Shown: piece after piece, positions 1 to 12,100 of the stretch
Numbering within the stretch: position 1 is the first letter of the stretch
Layout of the letters: each line of letters starts with the position of its first letter
Assembly (NCBI RefSeq): GCF_024713975.1
Contig: NC_091093.1
Span: 16,985,501 to 17,049,500, forward strand
Source of the DNA: Paralichthys olivaceus
Taxonomy: Eukaryota; Chordata; Actinopteri; Pleuronectiformes; Paralichthyidae
Length of the DNA: 64,000 bases
Direction: 5' to 3'
Notes under the pieces: generated by a model
Seen by the model: the letters and a program-made list of their open reading frames with translations, nothing else
The model's database searches: none
What the model was told of the DNA's origin: nothing
Program-made: the position numbers and the translations under genes

Positions 1-183
1 CCGATAATATAAAAACAGTGATTTAAAAAAAAATTTGCTTGAAAATTTGCTAAATGACAAAGCAGTTTTCCAAAAGTTTCTTGTCAACTTTATCTCCAAA
101 AACGAATCATTCGATCATTTCAGTTCTACATGTTATAACAAATGATCCATTATTTAAACCTGTCACTCTTTGTGTCTCTGTAG

Positions 184-3100
184 CACATGTGCTCACTTGA
201 GAGTGAATTAGAAAGCCAGATGGGAGAATTTCATGTCAAGATGAAGGGTGAGTCACTTATTACACAAATGTCACTTCCTATTCCTCATGTAAGTCCAGTT
301 CTCATGTCTCTGTTGATTTCTGATGTTTCAGGCCTCGCTGGCTTTGCTCGGCTGTGTGCTGGTGATCAGTATGAGGTAAGAAATGGAAAATTCTAGAGTA
401 TAGATGCAGATTTTTACAGAGTCACTGTGCCTGTTGCATCACATCAGCTTTTTCTGGCCGCATAAGGTACTAATGCGTTATGGGCGTCAACGCTGGAGGC
501 TACGAGGCCGTGTGGAAGTCAGTGCTAAGCAGATATGGGACAGCGAAGAGTATATTTTCCTGCCTCTCGTCACAGAGCTGCTGTCAATCAAGGTAATGAA
601 ATCAGCTTTTTAAAGATAAGGCTCATATTATTCTAAATCTACTTATTGTATTATTCTGAAATTAGACTAGTTTTTAGCAAATGTTTCTCAGAAAAGAACA
701 AATGGTGCATTTGTTGGTCCTCATCACAGCTTTGGATCTAAACACATGGTGCCAACTTCAGTGTTTGTGTTCAGTGTAAGTTTCTGTAAAATAGAGGATG
801 CAGGACATAACGTCTAAATTCTACTGCTGAAATCATGTGTTTTTGTTTATAGCACATCGACACTGGCCCTTATCACCAAATACTCTTAATGATATTACAT
901 CTTCTGTGGGTTTTGGCCACACAGGAAATTCTTAGCAGGATCGATTAATGTTTTTTTTCCTTTTCATGTGCTTTGTTATCAATAATAAAAATATTCTATC
1001 GCCGGTCTTTAATTTACTACATATTCGTCTTGGTTTCTCCATGTCCTCATTTTTCTGGCATTTGGTTGTCAAGGTGACGGAGCTGAAGAGCCTGGCCAAC
1101 CACGTGGTGGTGGGCAGCGTGTCCTGCGAAATGCTCGACCTGTTTTGCCCACTCCCCCAGACGCTCGCTGTGGATATCAACGACCTGGGGACGGTGAAGC
1201 TAAACTTGGAGGTCACCTGGAGGTTTGTGTTTGCCACGTTTTTATTTCGAGGTACATCTCCGTACTTCTACATAGATGCAAGTGAGGGATTGGAAATTTC
1301 CACTTCAGTGAACCAGAGAGCTTCTGTTCCCACATGATGTGATTACATGCATCATAAATCAGCCCTGATTGTTGTACTTTGAAGATGACTCGCATTCAAG
1401 CTCATAAAGCATTAAAAAATATTCAATGCTTTGGAGAACGTGTGCTAATCATCAATGCTGTGATTGATTCTACTAACCTGCAGCACACATCTCGTGTCCT
1501 CAGGATCTTTTTATTTTATTTTTTGTAGTGTTTAGACTTAAGTGTCGATATCCCTGTGGCTCACTTTACGCTCTGTGTTTTTCCTCTCTCTCTTTTTCAG
1601 TCCGTTTGATAAGGACGACCAGACATCATCCACCAGTACGGTTTCTAAACGGCTGCTGTCCAATCAGAGCCCTCCAGACACGCCCTCTATGCGGGAGCAG
1701 GTGTTTTATGTGAGTCACATTATTCAGCCTCGGTTTTTCTACTAACAGCAGCTCCACCACACCTGCTCTGACACCACTGTGGCCTTTTTCACAAATACAG
1801 ACTTTGACTGTGGTTTAGATCTCACTGATCTTCAGGCTGCAGATGAACATCTACACTCATCTGTTGCACAGAGTCAGAGTTACGGACTAATTTGCTGTGT
1901 GGTCTGGGTAAATTTTTTTCCAAACTATAAAACATGCAAGATCATGCAAACCGTATCAGACAGCTCGGCTCCATTCTGTTTAGAGGAAAATTAATTCAGT
2001 TACGGAGGAAAAAAAACTGAAATGTCAACACAGTGCAGACGTGGAGCTGATGATGCTGAGATGAGGTTTTAATCTGTGTAACTTGTTTAAATCAAGGAGT
2101 TATTGAAATATTGAAGGCCAACAGAAGGAGTCACTCTGAGAAAACTAAGCAAACATTGTCCCCTCCTACATTTAACACTTAACACTCCAGGGGTCGTGGA
2201 GCGTCTCTTCTTTGTAGATGTTGAATCTTGTCAATAGTCTTCTATGTTGTGAGGGTGACTCATGTTCCAGACTCTCCGCCTCCACATTTGAATGCCGCTA
2301 AAAACGCAGCAGAATTACATCAGCAGCTCATTCCTTCACCGTGCAATAAGAAGGGGCACCCTCACTGTGTGTTGCCACCATGTCCTCGTGATCTCCGTGG
2401 TAGCAGATGACTGCACAAAAGTCAGTGTTGTCCATTTTCAATTACCCAAAATAGAAATACCACAGACGTTATTCATTTGAAACGTTCTGCTCTTTTGCCA
2501 CTAACTTTATCTGCATGTGCAGCTTTAGAACTCATCTGTACCTTTGGTCTCAAAGTTCTCAATAACCCATCATAAGAGCAAACTTAAAACTGCAGTCAAG
2601 TCTGAAATATCTGAGTGAAACAAGCCCCTGGTTCATAATTTGTATAAATGCTTTGTAACAGCCATGCAAATCACTATTGTTACTATAAATACATATTTCT
2701 ATTTGCCATTTACGTCACTGATGGCTACTATTACTGTCATGTCACTGGCTTGTTCTATTTCAGCTGCTCCCCAACTGCTTTGTGTGTAGCGGTAGCACTG
2801 ATGTGTGTGAGGATATTCACAGAGGACTGTGTGGTAGGACATGTGGTTGTGGGAGTGGCGTGCCTGACGTGAGGAGAATGAATGATAGCAGTCATGGGTT
2901 GTGTGACAGCAGCAGTTTGTATGAGCGAAGCTGTGGTCCTTGTAGCTGTTTAATAGTGGTTGAGTAGCGCTCCATCATGTCCTCCTCCTCTTCCTCACCT
3001 CGCTGAAGAGCATGCCCCGTGGCAGGCCCAGACCCAACTGCTCCATGGTGGAGGCGTTCCACGATGTTGCGAAGGACAGGAGGCCATCGTTACGCTGTGA

Positions 3101-6100
3101 ATTCAGCCATACCGCCCCCCGATTCACCTCCGTGCAGTCGGTGTGTTGGGACGTAGATGTAGCTGTAGTTTTAGTCTATAGTGATCATAGTAGAAGAAAC
3201 CAAAAAATTATAATAATGTATTATTCAAAAGTAATAAAGCTGTGATGTATATGTAAAGAAAATCTGATCAAAAGATTCATGAGTTCTGAATGATGCATCA
3301 CCATTACATATAAGCTGAAATGTGAAGAGAAGCTAAAAACTGATATATTCAGTTCATATTACGATGTAGCAAACATAGCAGAAATTCAAAGAAGCAATTT
3401 ATTTTTGCTTTGTTTTAAATGAAATTCTACATTTTAGTGTTCTGTTTCGTAAATTGAATTTGATTGATTCATCCAGTGGTTGTCAAACATTTTCTGATGT
3501 GCCTCTTTGGAGGCAGAGAATGTTTCTGATCCCTGTAAAAGTTTTTATACATCATTTACAGTGTTTTTATTCCTGCCTGTGTTTCCTCTCTAGTCTCTGC
3601 TGAAGCGACAGGGAGAGATGGAGAACGGGACAGTCTGGTCTAACTCCTCTGAATCCTCCGACGACTCCTCCAGTCCGGCGCTGGCTCATCACGCTCAGAG
3701 GCTGACGGCCTCCAACATGCTGCAGAGCACTCTCACCAGTCAGCTGTCACTCACTCCCCACAAGTCCAGCGTGTCAACGCCGTCGCTCTCGTCCAACCAA
3801 GAGGAGGACGAGACAGAAGCCGGGGAGGTCTTCTCTCAGACAGATGCTGTGCCAAACGGCCATCTGCAGACTTCCTGCTCTCACAGCCAAGTGGGCGAGA
3901 GCAGCCTGGACTGTACTGTGACTGACAGGGCATCTCTGCAGTCCACTGACCTCTCAGACACCTCAGTGGACCTGAGCTGCTCGTGCCCTGACGTCTCCTC
4001 TGTACCTCTTGTGTCGTTAGTGGAGAGAGCAGATGTTCCTGAAAGTGGCATCCCACAAGTGTGTGTTTCAGCAGAGGGGGTAAAGGATGAACCCTGCGAG
4101 GACTCCTCTTTACAGGCTGAAGCAGAAACAGAGGACAGCACCACTGAGGCACAGGGTGGAAACCAGCTAGAAGCATCAGAGAAACACTGTCAGCCACACC
4201 AGTCCAGTCAGGAGCCCAAACAAGCAGAGGACGCTCCTACGGTGAGCTCAAGAAAAGGTTCATGTGGAGTTTTTGTAGTTTCGATAGTGATATTATTAAC
4301 ACCTGCATTTGTTTTTCCACAGGTTTCTTTTCCTACTTCCTCTAGTTTCATCCAGGAAGTTGAGACGGCCCTCGAAAGTTTTGACTTTCTCAACTGCTCT
4401 GACCTTGATGAAGAGGAGGAAGAGGAGCAACAAGTGAAAGACAAAGGAGAAAAGGAAGAGGAGCAAGGAGAGAAAGACGAAGGAGAAAAGGAAGAGCAAA
4501 GAGAGAAAGATGAGGGAGAAAAAGAAGAGGAGCAACAAGAGAAAGATGAGGGAGAAAAGGAAGAGGAGCAACAAGAGAAAGATGAGGGAGAAAAGGAAGA
4601 GGAGCAACAAGAGAAAGATGAGAGAATAAAGGAAGAGGAACGACCTGAGAAAGAGGAAAGACAAAAGGAAGAGGAGCGTGGCCAACATCCTGACATCCAA
4701 CACAGAGTGGAGGAAGAAGAAAAGGTTGAAGGGAATTTCTACTCTGGTGGAAGGTCAGAGTTGTTTTTTGTCACAGACACGACTGAAGTAATGTTTTAAA
4801 CTGAACTGTTCTGGCTCATACTCATGGCTTCGATGAGCTCTGTGCACCGACTGCACATCACCTGCTCAGCACCAAACACAGACACAGTTATCAACTTGCT
4901 TCCAAACATAGTTGAGCATTAAGCAGCTAAAGAGCCAAAATATTTCCTCAGGAGTTGGTGGAGGCCAAAATCAGAGCTGAAAGTAAATGTGACCAGAGAC
5001 ATGGCTCCAAATAAATATGTTCTGTTACATATGAGCAACAATTTACTGTCTGTCATGACTCATCTCTTTACAGTTATCAAAAGCTTCTCTGACTAATCAA
5101 AGATTATTGAACGTGTTAACCAGACACAGGCTGAGGTGCTCGAGGTGTCTGTGGCCCCTGAGCTGGAGCCTCTGTATGAGGTGACTGTGATTGTATCATG
5201 TGGGAAAGTCAGTCAGAGACGACTACAAAGACATAAATGGACCAATAACACAAACAAACCCTCTTCAATGCTGAGTGGTTTTGTCTCTTTGAGTCAGGTT
5301 GTCTTTCTATTATCCACATGACTGTATTTTATATTGTTGTGAAGATTAGTGTGTGAAGGAACATTTCATGCACATGAATGTGTTTACATGCTGATGAGTG
5401 ACGTAATGAAAAATGACTGATGCAGCGGTGGAGACGCCAATGAGGCTGAATTTTGTAGAAATGTGTACAAAATGATGCAGGAGACGTTCAGGATATTTAC
5501 ATTTGCTGAAATAGTACAACTATAAAATAAAAACGTAATCTTGTTAAACATAATATAGTAGTGGAAGAAGACAAAAGCAGGAAAACTGTATGATAAGGGT
5601 TTTTAATTGATGTGCGTACATTTGTGACCTTAATGTTTTTTGTTGTTATTGCCACATCGATCTACATCTTTTCGTTTCTCTCAGCAGTGATGAGGAGGAG
5701 GAGGCAGACGGCCTTGAGATCCTCATGGAAGCCCCAGAGGGATTTAGGAACTCAGATGAAGATCGTTTTTCTGAATCACAGGTAAACATTATTTATCGAA
5801 CCATCTGTTATTAGACCTTTTATGATAATAAAAAAAAATTTGAGCTGCATATATATATATATATATATTTTTTTTAAAGGAGTCGAGTGTGGAAGATGTG
5901 CACGATTTAGGAGAGATCGAACTACCTGAGGATAAGGAGGAACCCAAGGGAGATGAACAACACGGTGAGAAGAGTTTGTCAGTAAACAGTCGTTGATCAT
6001 GTGACGATGTCACTGCAGGCGTAATGACTTTATGTCCTCTGTGTCTTTTAAATCCTTCCGAAGAGGACACATCACATGACCAAGAGGAGCGTCCCTCCAC

Positions 6101-6131
6101 TCCCAGCCATTTGGCCACGACTGTCTTCTAA
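184..6131 (+). CDS. RIPOR (FAM65) family Rho-interacting cell polarization regulator, 3' part, ARM-less form
   Basis: Seen: exons at 184-247, 332-375, 467-592, 1074-1222, 1601-1709, 3594-4241, 4323-4753, 5685-5781, 5880-5964 and 6064-6131, all GT-AG, joining in one frame for 606 codons plus TAA. The exons at 467-1709 encode the family's conserved block ([33 protein letters not shown] [18 protein letters not shown]). Then comes MENGTVWS...[11 protein letters not shown] and a long Ser/Glu-rich linker, ALESFDFLN, and a Glu/Lys repeat tract. Known: RIPOR proteins bind RhoA-class GTPases through the N-terminal part and restrain them in cell polarity and migration. Odd: the usual C-terminal armadillo-like region of several hundred residues is absent; four short acidic exons follow and the protein ends in SHLATTVF. 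The start lies left of the window. The paralogue is uncertain; the [15 protein letters not shown] stretch most resembles RIPOR1 from memory. A further possible exon at 5130-5180 was not needed for the frame. Confidence 0.85.
1710..3593 (+). other. RIPOR intron, 1.9 kb, with a GC-rich antisense open island
   Basis: No plus-strand exon needed by the gene is seen. The part at about 2990-3150 is GC-rich against AT-rich surroundings. It is open on the minus strand for about 59 codons (3175 down to 2999) and closes with a good splice donor (GAG then GTGAGG). See findings. Confidence 0.6.
4242..4322 (+). other. 81-bp in-frame intron of the RIPOR gene (retainable)
   Basis: The segment begins GTGAGC and ends TTTTTCCACAG, good U2-type splice borders. 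Its length is a multiple of three and it has no stop in the coding frame, so the two flanking exons also read through as one. Retention would add 27 mostly hydrophobic residues. I treat it as an intron because its composition (T-rich end, hydrophobic translation) differs from the acidic protein around it. Confidence 0.6.
4436..4665 (+). repeat. In-frame tandem repeat coding Glu/Lys/Gln (about 36-bp unit)
   Basis: Inside the RIPOR exon 4323-4753. The core unit is about 36 bp and encodes [12 protein letters not shown]. The three central copies are nearly identical; flanking copies have lost 6-9 bp or diverged. All length changes keep the frame. The product is a highly charged stretch, probably helical or disordered. 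Confidence 0.9.
5851..5868. repeat. (TA)n microsatellite in RIPOR intron
   Basis: Uninterrupted AT dinucleotides directly followed by a T-run and the acceptor of the exon at 5880. Confidence 0.9.
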
Positions 6132-6371
6132 TGACACAGTGAAACCATAGCGAAACCATTTTTCCTGCTCTGTTCTGCTCATGCCAACTCCCTCCTCTCA
6201 TCCCGAGGGACCAGAGGCCTTGAGGATGTCCCACTTACTGCTCAGACAAACAAGCTCCTCCATTACGGCCGAGTTTGTGCACATATCTGCCTTGTTTGAC
6301 AAAGAATGATAAACCTTGGGGTTTGATGATAAACCTTCAGTCACGTCTGAAAGTCACACACACACACACAC

Positions 6372-6421
<50 letters not shown>

Positions 6422-7600
6422 CAGTAGATCTTTGTTCATTCAACACATGCTCTTATCATGTTGCCTGAGTTACAGTGGGATGCCACTTCAGTTTACACTT
6501 TCATCTGTTCCTGTCATGTGAAAATTCAGTGTCCAAAAACATTTCAGGAGCAGCTAAAAGCGGCCTTGTTCTTGGCTTTATTAGTGTGTTTTTTTAATTG
6601 ATCTAATAATTTTGAAAAAGTTTTATATGTTGGAGTTGATGGATTTCTTCAATCCACAGAGAAGCATACAATCATTTGCCGAGTTGCATTACAAGCTACC
6701 AGTATTTGCGGATATGGGAAAAATATCGAGGTCATGATTTTCAGTGTTAAATCGGTGCACAGCCCAGAGCTCTTTCACTGACCATGTGATGTTTGTCTGA
6801 GGATTTTCATCTACATGAAGTCATTTTCAAAGCAGGAATTCACCCTGAAACCAACAGGATATTTTCATATTATTCATCAGAGATGAGAATTTTCAGAAAT
6901 GAAACGTCAAAGCTGCACCAGGGCCTGAGCTGAAACATGTGTTTTATATATATATGAGAAATGAGTATAAACACTTTGAAGACAGCAGTTTGAGTTTCTC
7001 TCCAAAAACTTCTCGGTCCAGTTTTTACAAACATGGAAAGAACGTGCAGAGTAAAACTATATGTAAACCTGCATGTGTCGCTGCCTCACACTGCCAGCAT
7101 GTCTGTATAAAGAGCTCAAGTGATCAGTTTTAAGTGTGTAAGCTAGGCTCCACTCAGAGGACGCCCTCAGTTCTGTAGCTGTGTACAAAAGCTGCCTCAT
7201 GAGGGCGCCATAGTCTGTCAACGTCATTGCTTTCCATTGTTCTACGAAGCCTCGTCATTCAGAAAGTGCCTAAAGAGACAGGGATGTAAGGTTGTAAATG
7301 CCAGGATGGAAGAGATCAGGCGAAAGAAAACAGTGTTTATTTTCTGAATTACTTTTAAGAGTGTGCACAATAAGAGATATTTACTGTTTCATATAAAAGA
7401 ATTGTATATGTCTTGAAATGTTTATGTTCAGAAATGTTTAAACTTTATAAAGCTTTCTTTAAAAGTTACGTCTGCTGTTGTGGTGAATGAATTGGACTGT
7501 GACAAACTGCACAGCACCAACTGTTCATGAATCTAATTTTAGACACTCTTTAAATTGGAAGACATGTAATGTAAGAATTGAACATTAAAAAAACAAAAAA
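6132..7600 (+). other. 3' UTR of the RIPOR gene with poly(A) signal
   Basis: No coding potential beyond the TAA. A (CA)n microsatellite lies at 6355-6417. The last plus-strand poly(A) hexamer before the neighbouring gene's own signal is ATTAAA at 7584-7589, so the transcript probably ends near 7600. Extent is inferred. Confidence 0.5.
6355..6417. repeat. (CA)n microsatellite
   Basis: About 31 CA units with one CG interruption, in the RIPOR 3' UTR. Confidence 0.95.
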
Positions 7601-7638
7601 GATGCAAAGGAACTGGTTTGAAAAAGAAATGCAGCCAC

Positions 7639-7644
7639 TTTATT
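7639..7644 (-). terminator. vrk3 poly(A) signal AATAAA (minus strand)
   Basis: TTTATT on the plus strand. It is the first canonical signal facing left from vrk3 that lies next to the RIPOR end, giving a tail-to-tail arrangement with the two signals only about 50 bp apart. Confidence 0.5.
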
Positions 7645-9114
7645 CAAGTAAAAGTACTGAAAAGTGAGTCGAGCAGTTGTGTGTTGGCTCATCTTAAGGA
7701 CAGAACATTACGATCATCCCGCCCTGACCCTTATATTCACAGGTTAGAAAAGTCAATGTATCGACCGTTTTTAACGAGGAAATGTTTAAAAACTATAAAA
7801 CCAGAATATGATGCGAAAAGATCTAAAAAAGTGTCAATGTCACCAAAATGTGTCCTTTAGAAACCAGGAACTTGAATCCCTCCACCTTTTCCGTTGCAAT
7901 ACTGAAACCCAGTGCAACATATCTGAGGAACCAAAACATGAAGGTTTAACATGATAAAGCAGACATGTCATTTTCACATATTGAAATCTATCACTCAGCT
8001 TTCAGTGCAATAAAACATCACAGATAAAACAAGTTTAAATAAAAAATCTCCAAACTTTCTTTCAATTTCTCTCAAATAAAACATGTAGACATATTTAAAA
8101 ACGGATTGTTACTGTCACACAGAATTTGCTACAGAGATACTCCTGCTTTTGCTTGATTGCTGAATTGTCCGTAACAATATATTTAGCCATCTCAAATGAT
8201 CTTATCATTTTATCCTCTTTTTGTATATGTATGACTCAGTAGCTGCATAGATCCATAAGTAGATCAGGAACACAGCTCTTACTGCATGTGAGTCATTCAC
8301 ACGTGAATCTTGCTTGTTTAACTGCTCTGTTACTTTCAGGCATCATTTTATCTGGAAAATCTGGTTCAGCAGCCTGAGCAACACAGTCACAGAAGGGGTC
8401 AGTGAGAAGTTCAGAAGACTGACAAAAAATGCAAGAATACATTTGAAATTTAAAAATTAGTTTGAGTATTGAGAGTTATGTTTCCCAAATCAACAAACTG
8501 AAAGAAGGACAGAACCTCTGGTGAGATTTGAAAATGGCTCACACTAATGCAACTTAGCTTCAGGGATTAATTCTCTCATAAAATTCTCTTAAAAATCTAT
8601 CACATCAAAATTTAAAAAACAAAACAATCAAAGTTATAACAGCTTCCACTGACTTCAAGTAAACTTCCTGCTTAGAACAAAGGCACCGGAAAAAGGGGTT
8701 TTCAGATTATCCAACCATTATGTCATCAAGATGAAATGAAGGTGATTTTGTACACAGGACCAGTGGCTACTCTCTAAAATGTCCACACTTACACACAAGA
8801 AACATGAACAGCTCTAATGGAAGGATTTGGACGCCACTGTCTCGACTGTCAGGGACGGCGGCTGGGCAGAACATAGAAAAAGACAGACACACAGAGATTT
8901 ATTAATACAATTCATGAAGACAGGAAACAGCATGCATATGATTTTAATTTTCTGTTTTTATTAGTTGATAAACATCTGAAATCAAAATTCTACTCTTCCA
9001 ATCAGGAGGACTACAGCAGGGTTCAACGCAGGTCTACATCTTCAACCTCTGGACAGGGAAATCTAAAAGTTCATGCTACTTCAAATTTTTCAGACTGAAT
9101 ACAAATGTATATAC

Positions 9115-9165
9115 AGTCTAGACTTTAGACTTTATTATCCCCTGGGGGATATTTGTTTTCACAGT
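9115..9165. repeat. Degraded retroposon 3' tail
   Basis: Contains CTTTATTATCCCCTGGGGG, matching the tail motif seen at 23670-23722 and, inverted, at 25895-25920. Such tails are common in teleost genomes. Confidence 0.5.
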
Positions 9166-9185
9166 CGTGTGTGTGTGTTCTTACC

Positions 9186-12100
9186 TTAAAAACAGAGTGG
9201 CTGCTCCTGTGACCCCCCCATATGCAGTAAGGCTGTACTGAACCCAGCCTTCAGCGCTGAGTAGTCAGGCTGCTCAGAGTACTGCAGATCCATCACTGCA
9301 GTCAGGAAGCTTTGAAATGCACCTACATCAAATCACACTGAAGATGAGCGGATGGTATCAAATCAAACACTTTTTTATACTGTATCTGAAACACATCTGA
9401 ACTCACTGGAAACTCTCGTCCTCCCAAAGCAGTGACTTAACAGTGCAGGAACATCATCCATGTACCTAGTGAGAACTTTAATTGAGTTTTTGTATTCTAT
9501 TTGTTTGGTAATACTGACTTGTAAAAGTATATGGGTTGGGATATATTCTCTCACCTCTCTTTGTGGGTGGCGACCTGCTCTGGTTGACTGAGGTCACTCC
9601 ATGGCAGTGGACCTGTGTGCCATCGCAGCATGCAGTAACCCAGTGACTGCAGGTCGCTGCGTCGAGACGGCGCTGAAAACAGAAAACACAGAGTGATGAC
9701 CACAACTGTTTCCCCTCAGGTTTGGCTTCATGAATGTTAAGTTTTCAAAGTGACCGCTTTTAACGTGTCCTTTTTATTTCCCATAATTCATTTCCAATCA
9801 TTTACTTTGAAATCTGGAACCATGATGTACCACCAGAAATATCACAGAAGAATAAGACAACAACAAACGATGGCAGCCGAAAACAAAGACCCCAAAATCT
9901 AATGCCTCTAATAACAGGCTGTCGCCGCCGGCATAATGTCATAAAAATATACTCTGCCACTTACTTTTTAGTTTTCAAACCTATATATAGTTGATTCCTG
10001 TGTGTTTTGTGTCTGTTCTGTGCTACAATGTTTGCTGAGTTCATTGTGTTATTTGCCTCTGCTTGAATCTATATATTAAACATTGGTATTTAATTTCAGG
10101 CTCATCTTAAACAGAATCCTCCAGCAAGACATTATGCATCTTAATGGGAGCTCCTTAGTTACATGAGGGATAAATTAATTTTTTTAAATTATCATAATAA
10201 GTCAAAATTGAATAAAATAAAATAGATTGTACATTAAAATATATCACAATCAGCATAAGACTAGATCAGTTTTATGACATGTGTGTGCCTGACAGCTCTG
10301 TGGACAGATGGACGGTGGGAGGACTGCAGCTGAAGGAAGAAAAATAAATCTGGCAGTGTATACAGTACAGTATGTGGTGAAATGATTTCTATTTCCCTGA
10401 CAACGACGGGAGGGTTTTAGTTTTTGGATGAGGAGTCAGTAACACACCTGCTCCTTTATGTGCGTCCAGGCTGATGAACTCTATATTGCCCTCATGTGGC
10501 GTCCTGCTTGCTTCACGGTACTCCACGTGTTGGCCCCCTGGACAGTACCTGAAAGCATGGCAGTATCCCCCGAGGTAAACCTAACCCGACACACCCATCC
10601 GCCAATAACCACCCACCCACAGAGAGAGAGAGAGGGGGAGAGAGAGAGAGAGAGAGTGGTCAGTGTATAACACATTTCAACTGTCTGACTGAGAGTACAG
10701 TCAGAATACTTCTCACCTGTGATGTCTGTCCTGGTCGGATGTAGATGTTTTCTGCGTTAATATCAGCATGAACGTATTCGTTTGAATGGATGTACTGCAG
10801 AACGTCTAACTGCAGGGAGAGAGAAATGTTAGTTTATTACGAAAGCAGCGATAAGTTCTGGATCATGTATTATTATAAATTATTTTTTGACAACCAGTAA
10901 AATGTATAGATGACACGAGACTCACTAGTCTACAGGCGAGCTGAAGAACAGCTTTCTCAGCCAGACCATCATCTTCATCAATGACAGACTGCAGAGATTG
11001 GCCCATGTTGGGGACAATTAGAAACCTATTAAAAAAGAACATACAAAAACCCAAGTTAATGTAAAATACTTTAATATTGTGTGAAAATATTCACAGATAA
11101 ACTTAACCAGACCTGTAGGAATCTGCATGAGGACCAAAGCCAACACAGGAAGGAATCCCCAGAAAATCCATCTTGTTTTGTTTGATCCACTTGTCCACTA
11201 GAGAGAGACAGACAACAGGACAACAGAAGGGTTATCATGTGTCATACATATGAAAAGTTACACACATTCCAAATCAGAACTGCATTTGATTTGATTTGTC
11301 TCCCAGACTGACAGGATTGTTTGTCCACTACTCTCTAAACAGATGAAATTAATGGCAGACGCTTGTGACAGAACTCTTCTAACTATGTACAGGTACTTCT
11401 ACTTCAGACTGTAGCGGTGAGTGGTTCTGTTTCTGACTTACCTATTAAGACTTTGTGTGTTTTACTTTAATAAACACTGATGTTACTACTTTTAGTTTGA
11501 ACAAAGTTTACTTGTATTTATCATCAGAAGAGTTAGAGTCACGCGGCTGTATGACTGCAGCCCACCCTCCATGTGTGACAGACATTCATCAATGATTTCT
11601 GGAACCACATTTTTTTTTTTGCTTTACTAAACATAAATGAAACACTACACCCTCACCAGATGCAGGTTTAGCAGCTCTCTGCAGAAAGTTCTGCTCATTG
11701 AAGATTTTTCCATCTTTAGGTCCCTAAATGAAAAACACTTTATTGATCCTAGTCAGTAAAATTGAACTGAAGAAAACTGAAAAGCATTGAGAGAGCAAAT
11801 CAAAATATGATCTTTGATGACTACATAATGATTTTACCTTCACTGTGATAATAACATCATTATTTGAATGAAGAAACTCCAAACACTTACCAGTTTGAGA
11901 ATGTAAATCGACTCCTTGGATCGTGAAGCTGTTTGAGAAACTGAAGAGGATGAAAAAATATAAATCTATCATCTCGTTTTTAGTTTTTCAAACTTTTAAT
12001 AAATGTGATCAGATTATCATCATTAATTATTTCGGCCATCAATCTGTCTTGTTTTAACGTATACTTGCTTCAAGGAATTGTGAAGTCAGAACATCATTGT

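Larger units (their letters stand above)
7615..9185 (-). other. vrk3 3' UTR, with an intron right after the stop
   Basis: The vrk3 TAA (9186-9188) is followed within 2 nt by a donor (AAG then GTAAGA). A matching acceptor (TCTGCCCAG) lies at 8862-8863. The rest has no coding potential. At 9120-9160 is a remnant of the fish retroposon tail type (CTTTATTATCCCC). Confidence 0.5.

Noticed and set aside
3751..4197. 148-codon minus-strand open frame
   Set aside because: Shadow of the RIPOR exon 3594-4241; no family motif.
4208..4703. Minus-strand Ser/Phe- and Leu-rich open frames
   Set aside because: Antisense of the Glu/Lys repeat of the RIPOR exon.
5130..5180. Possible extra RIPOR exon ([17 protein letters not shown])
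   Set aside because: Borders look like splice sites, but inclusion between 4753 and 5685 breaks the frame, while direct joining is in frame.
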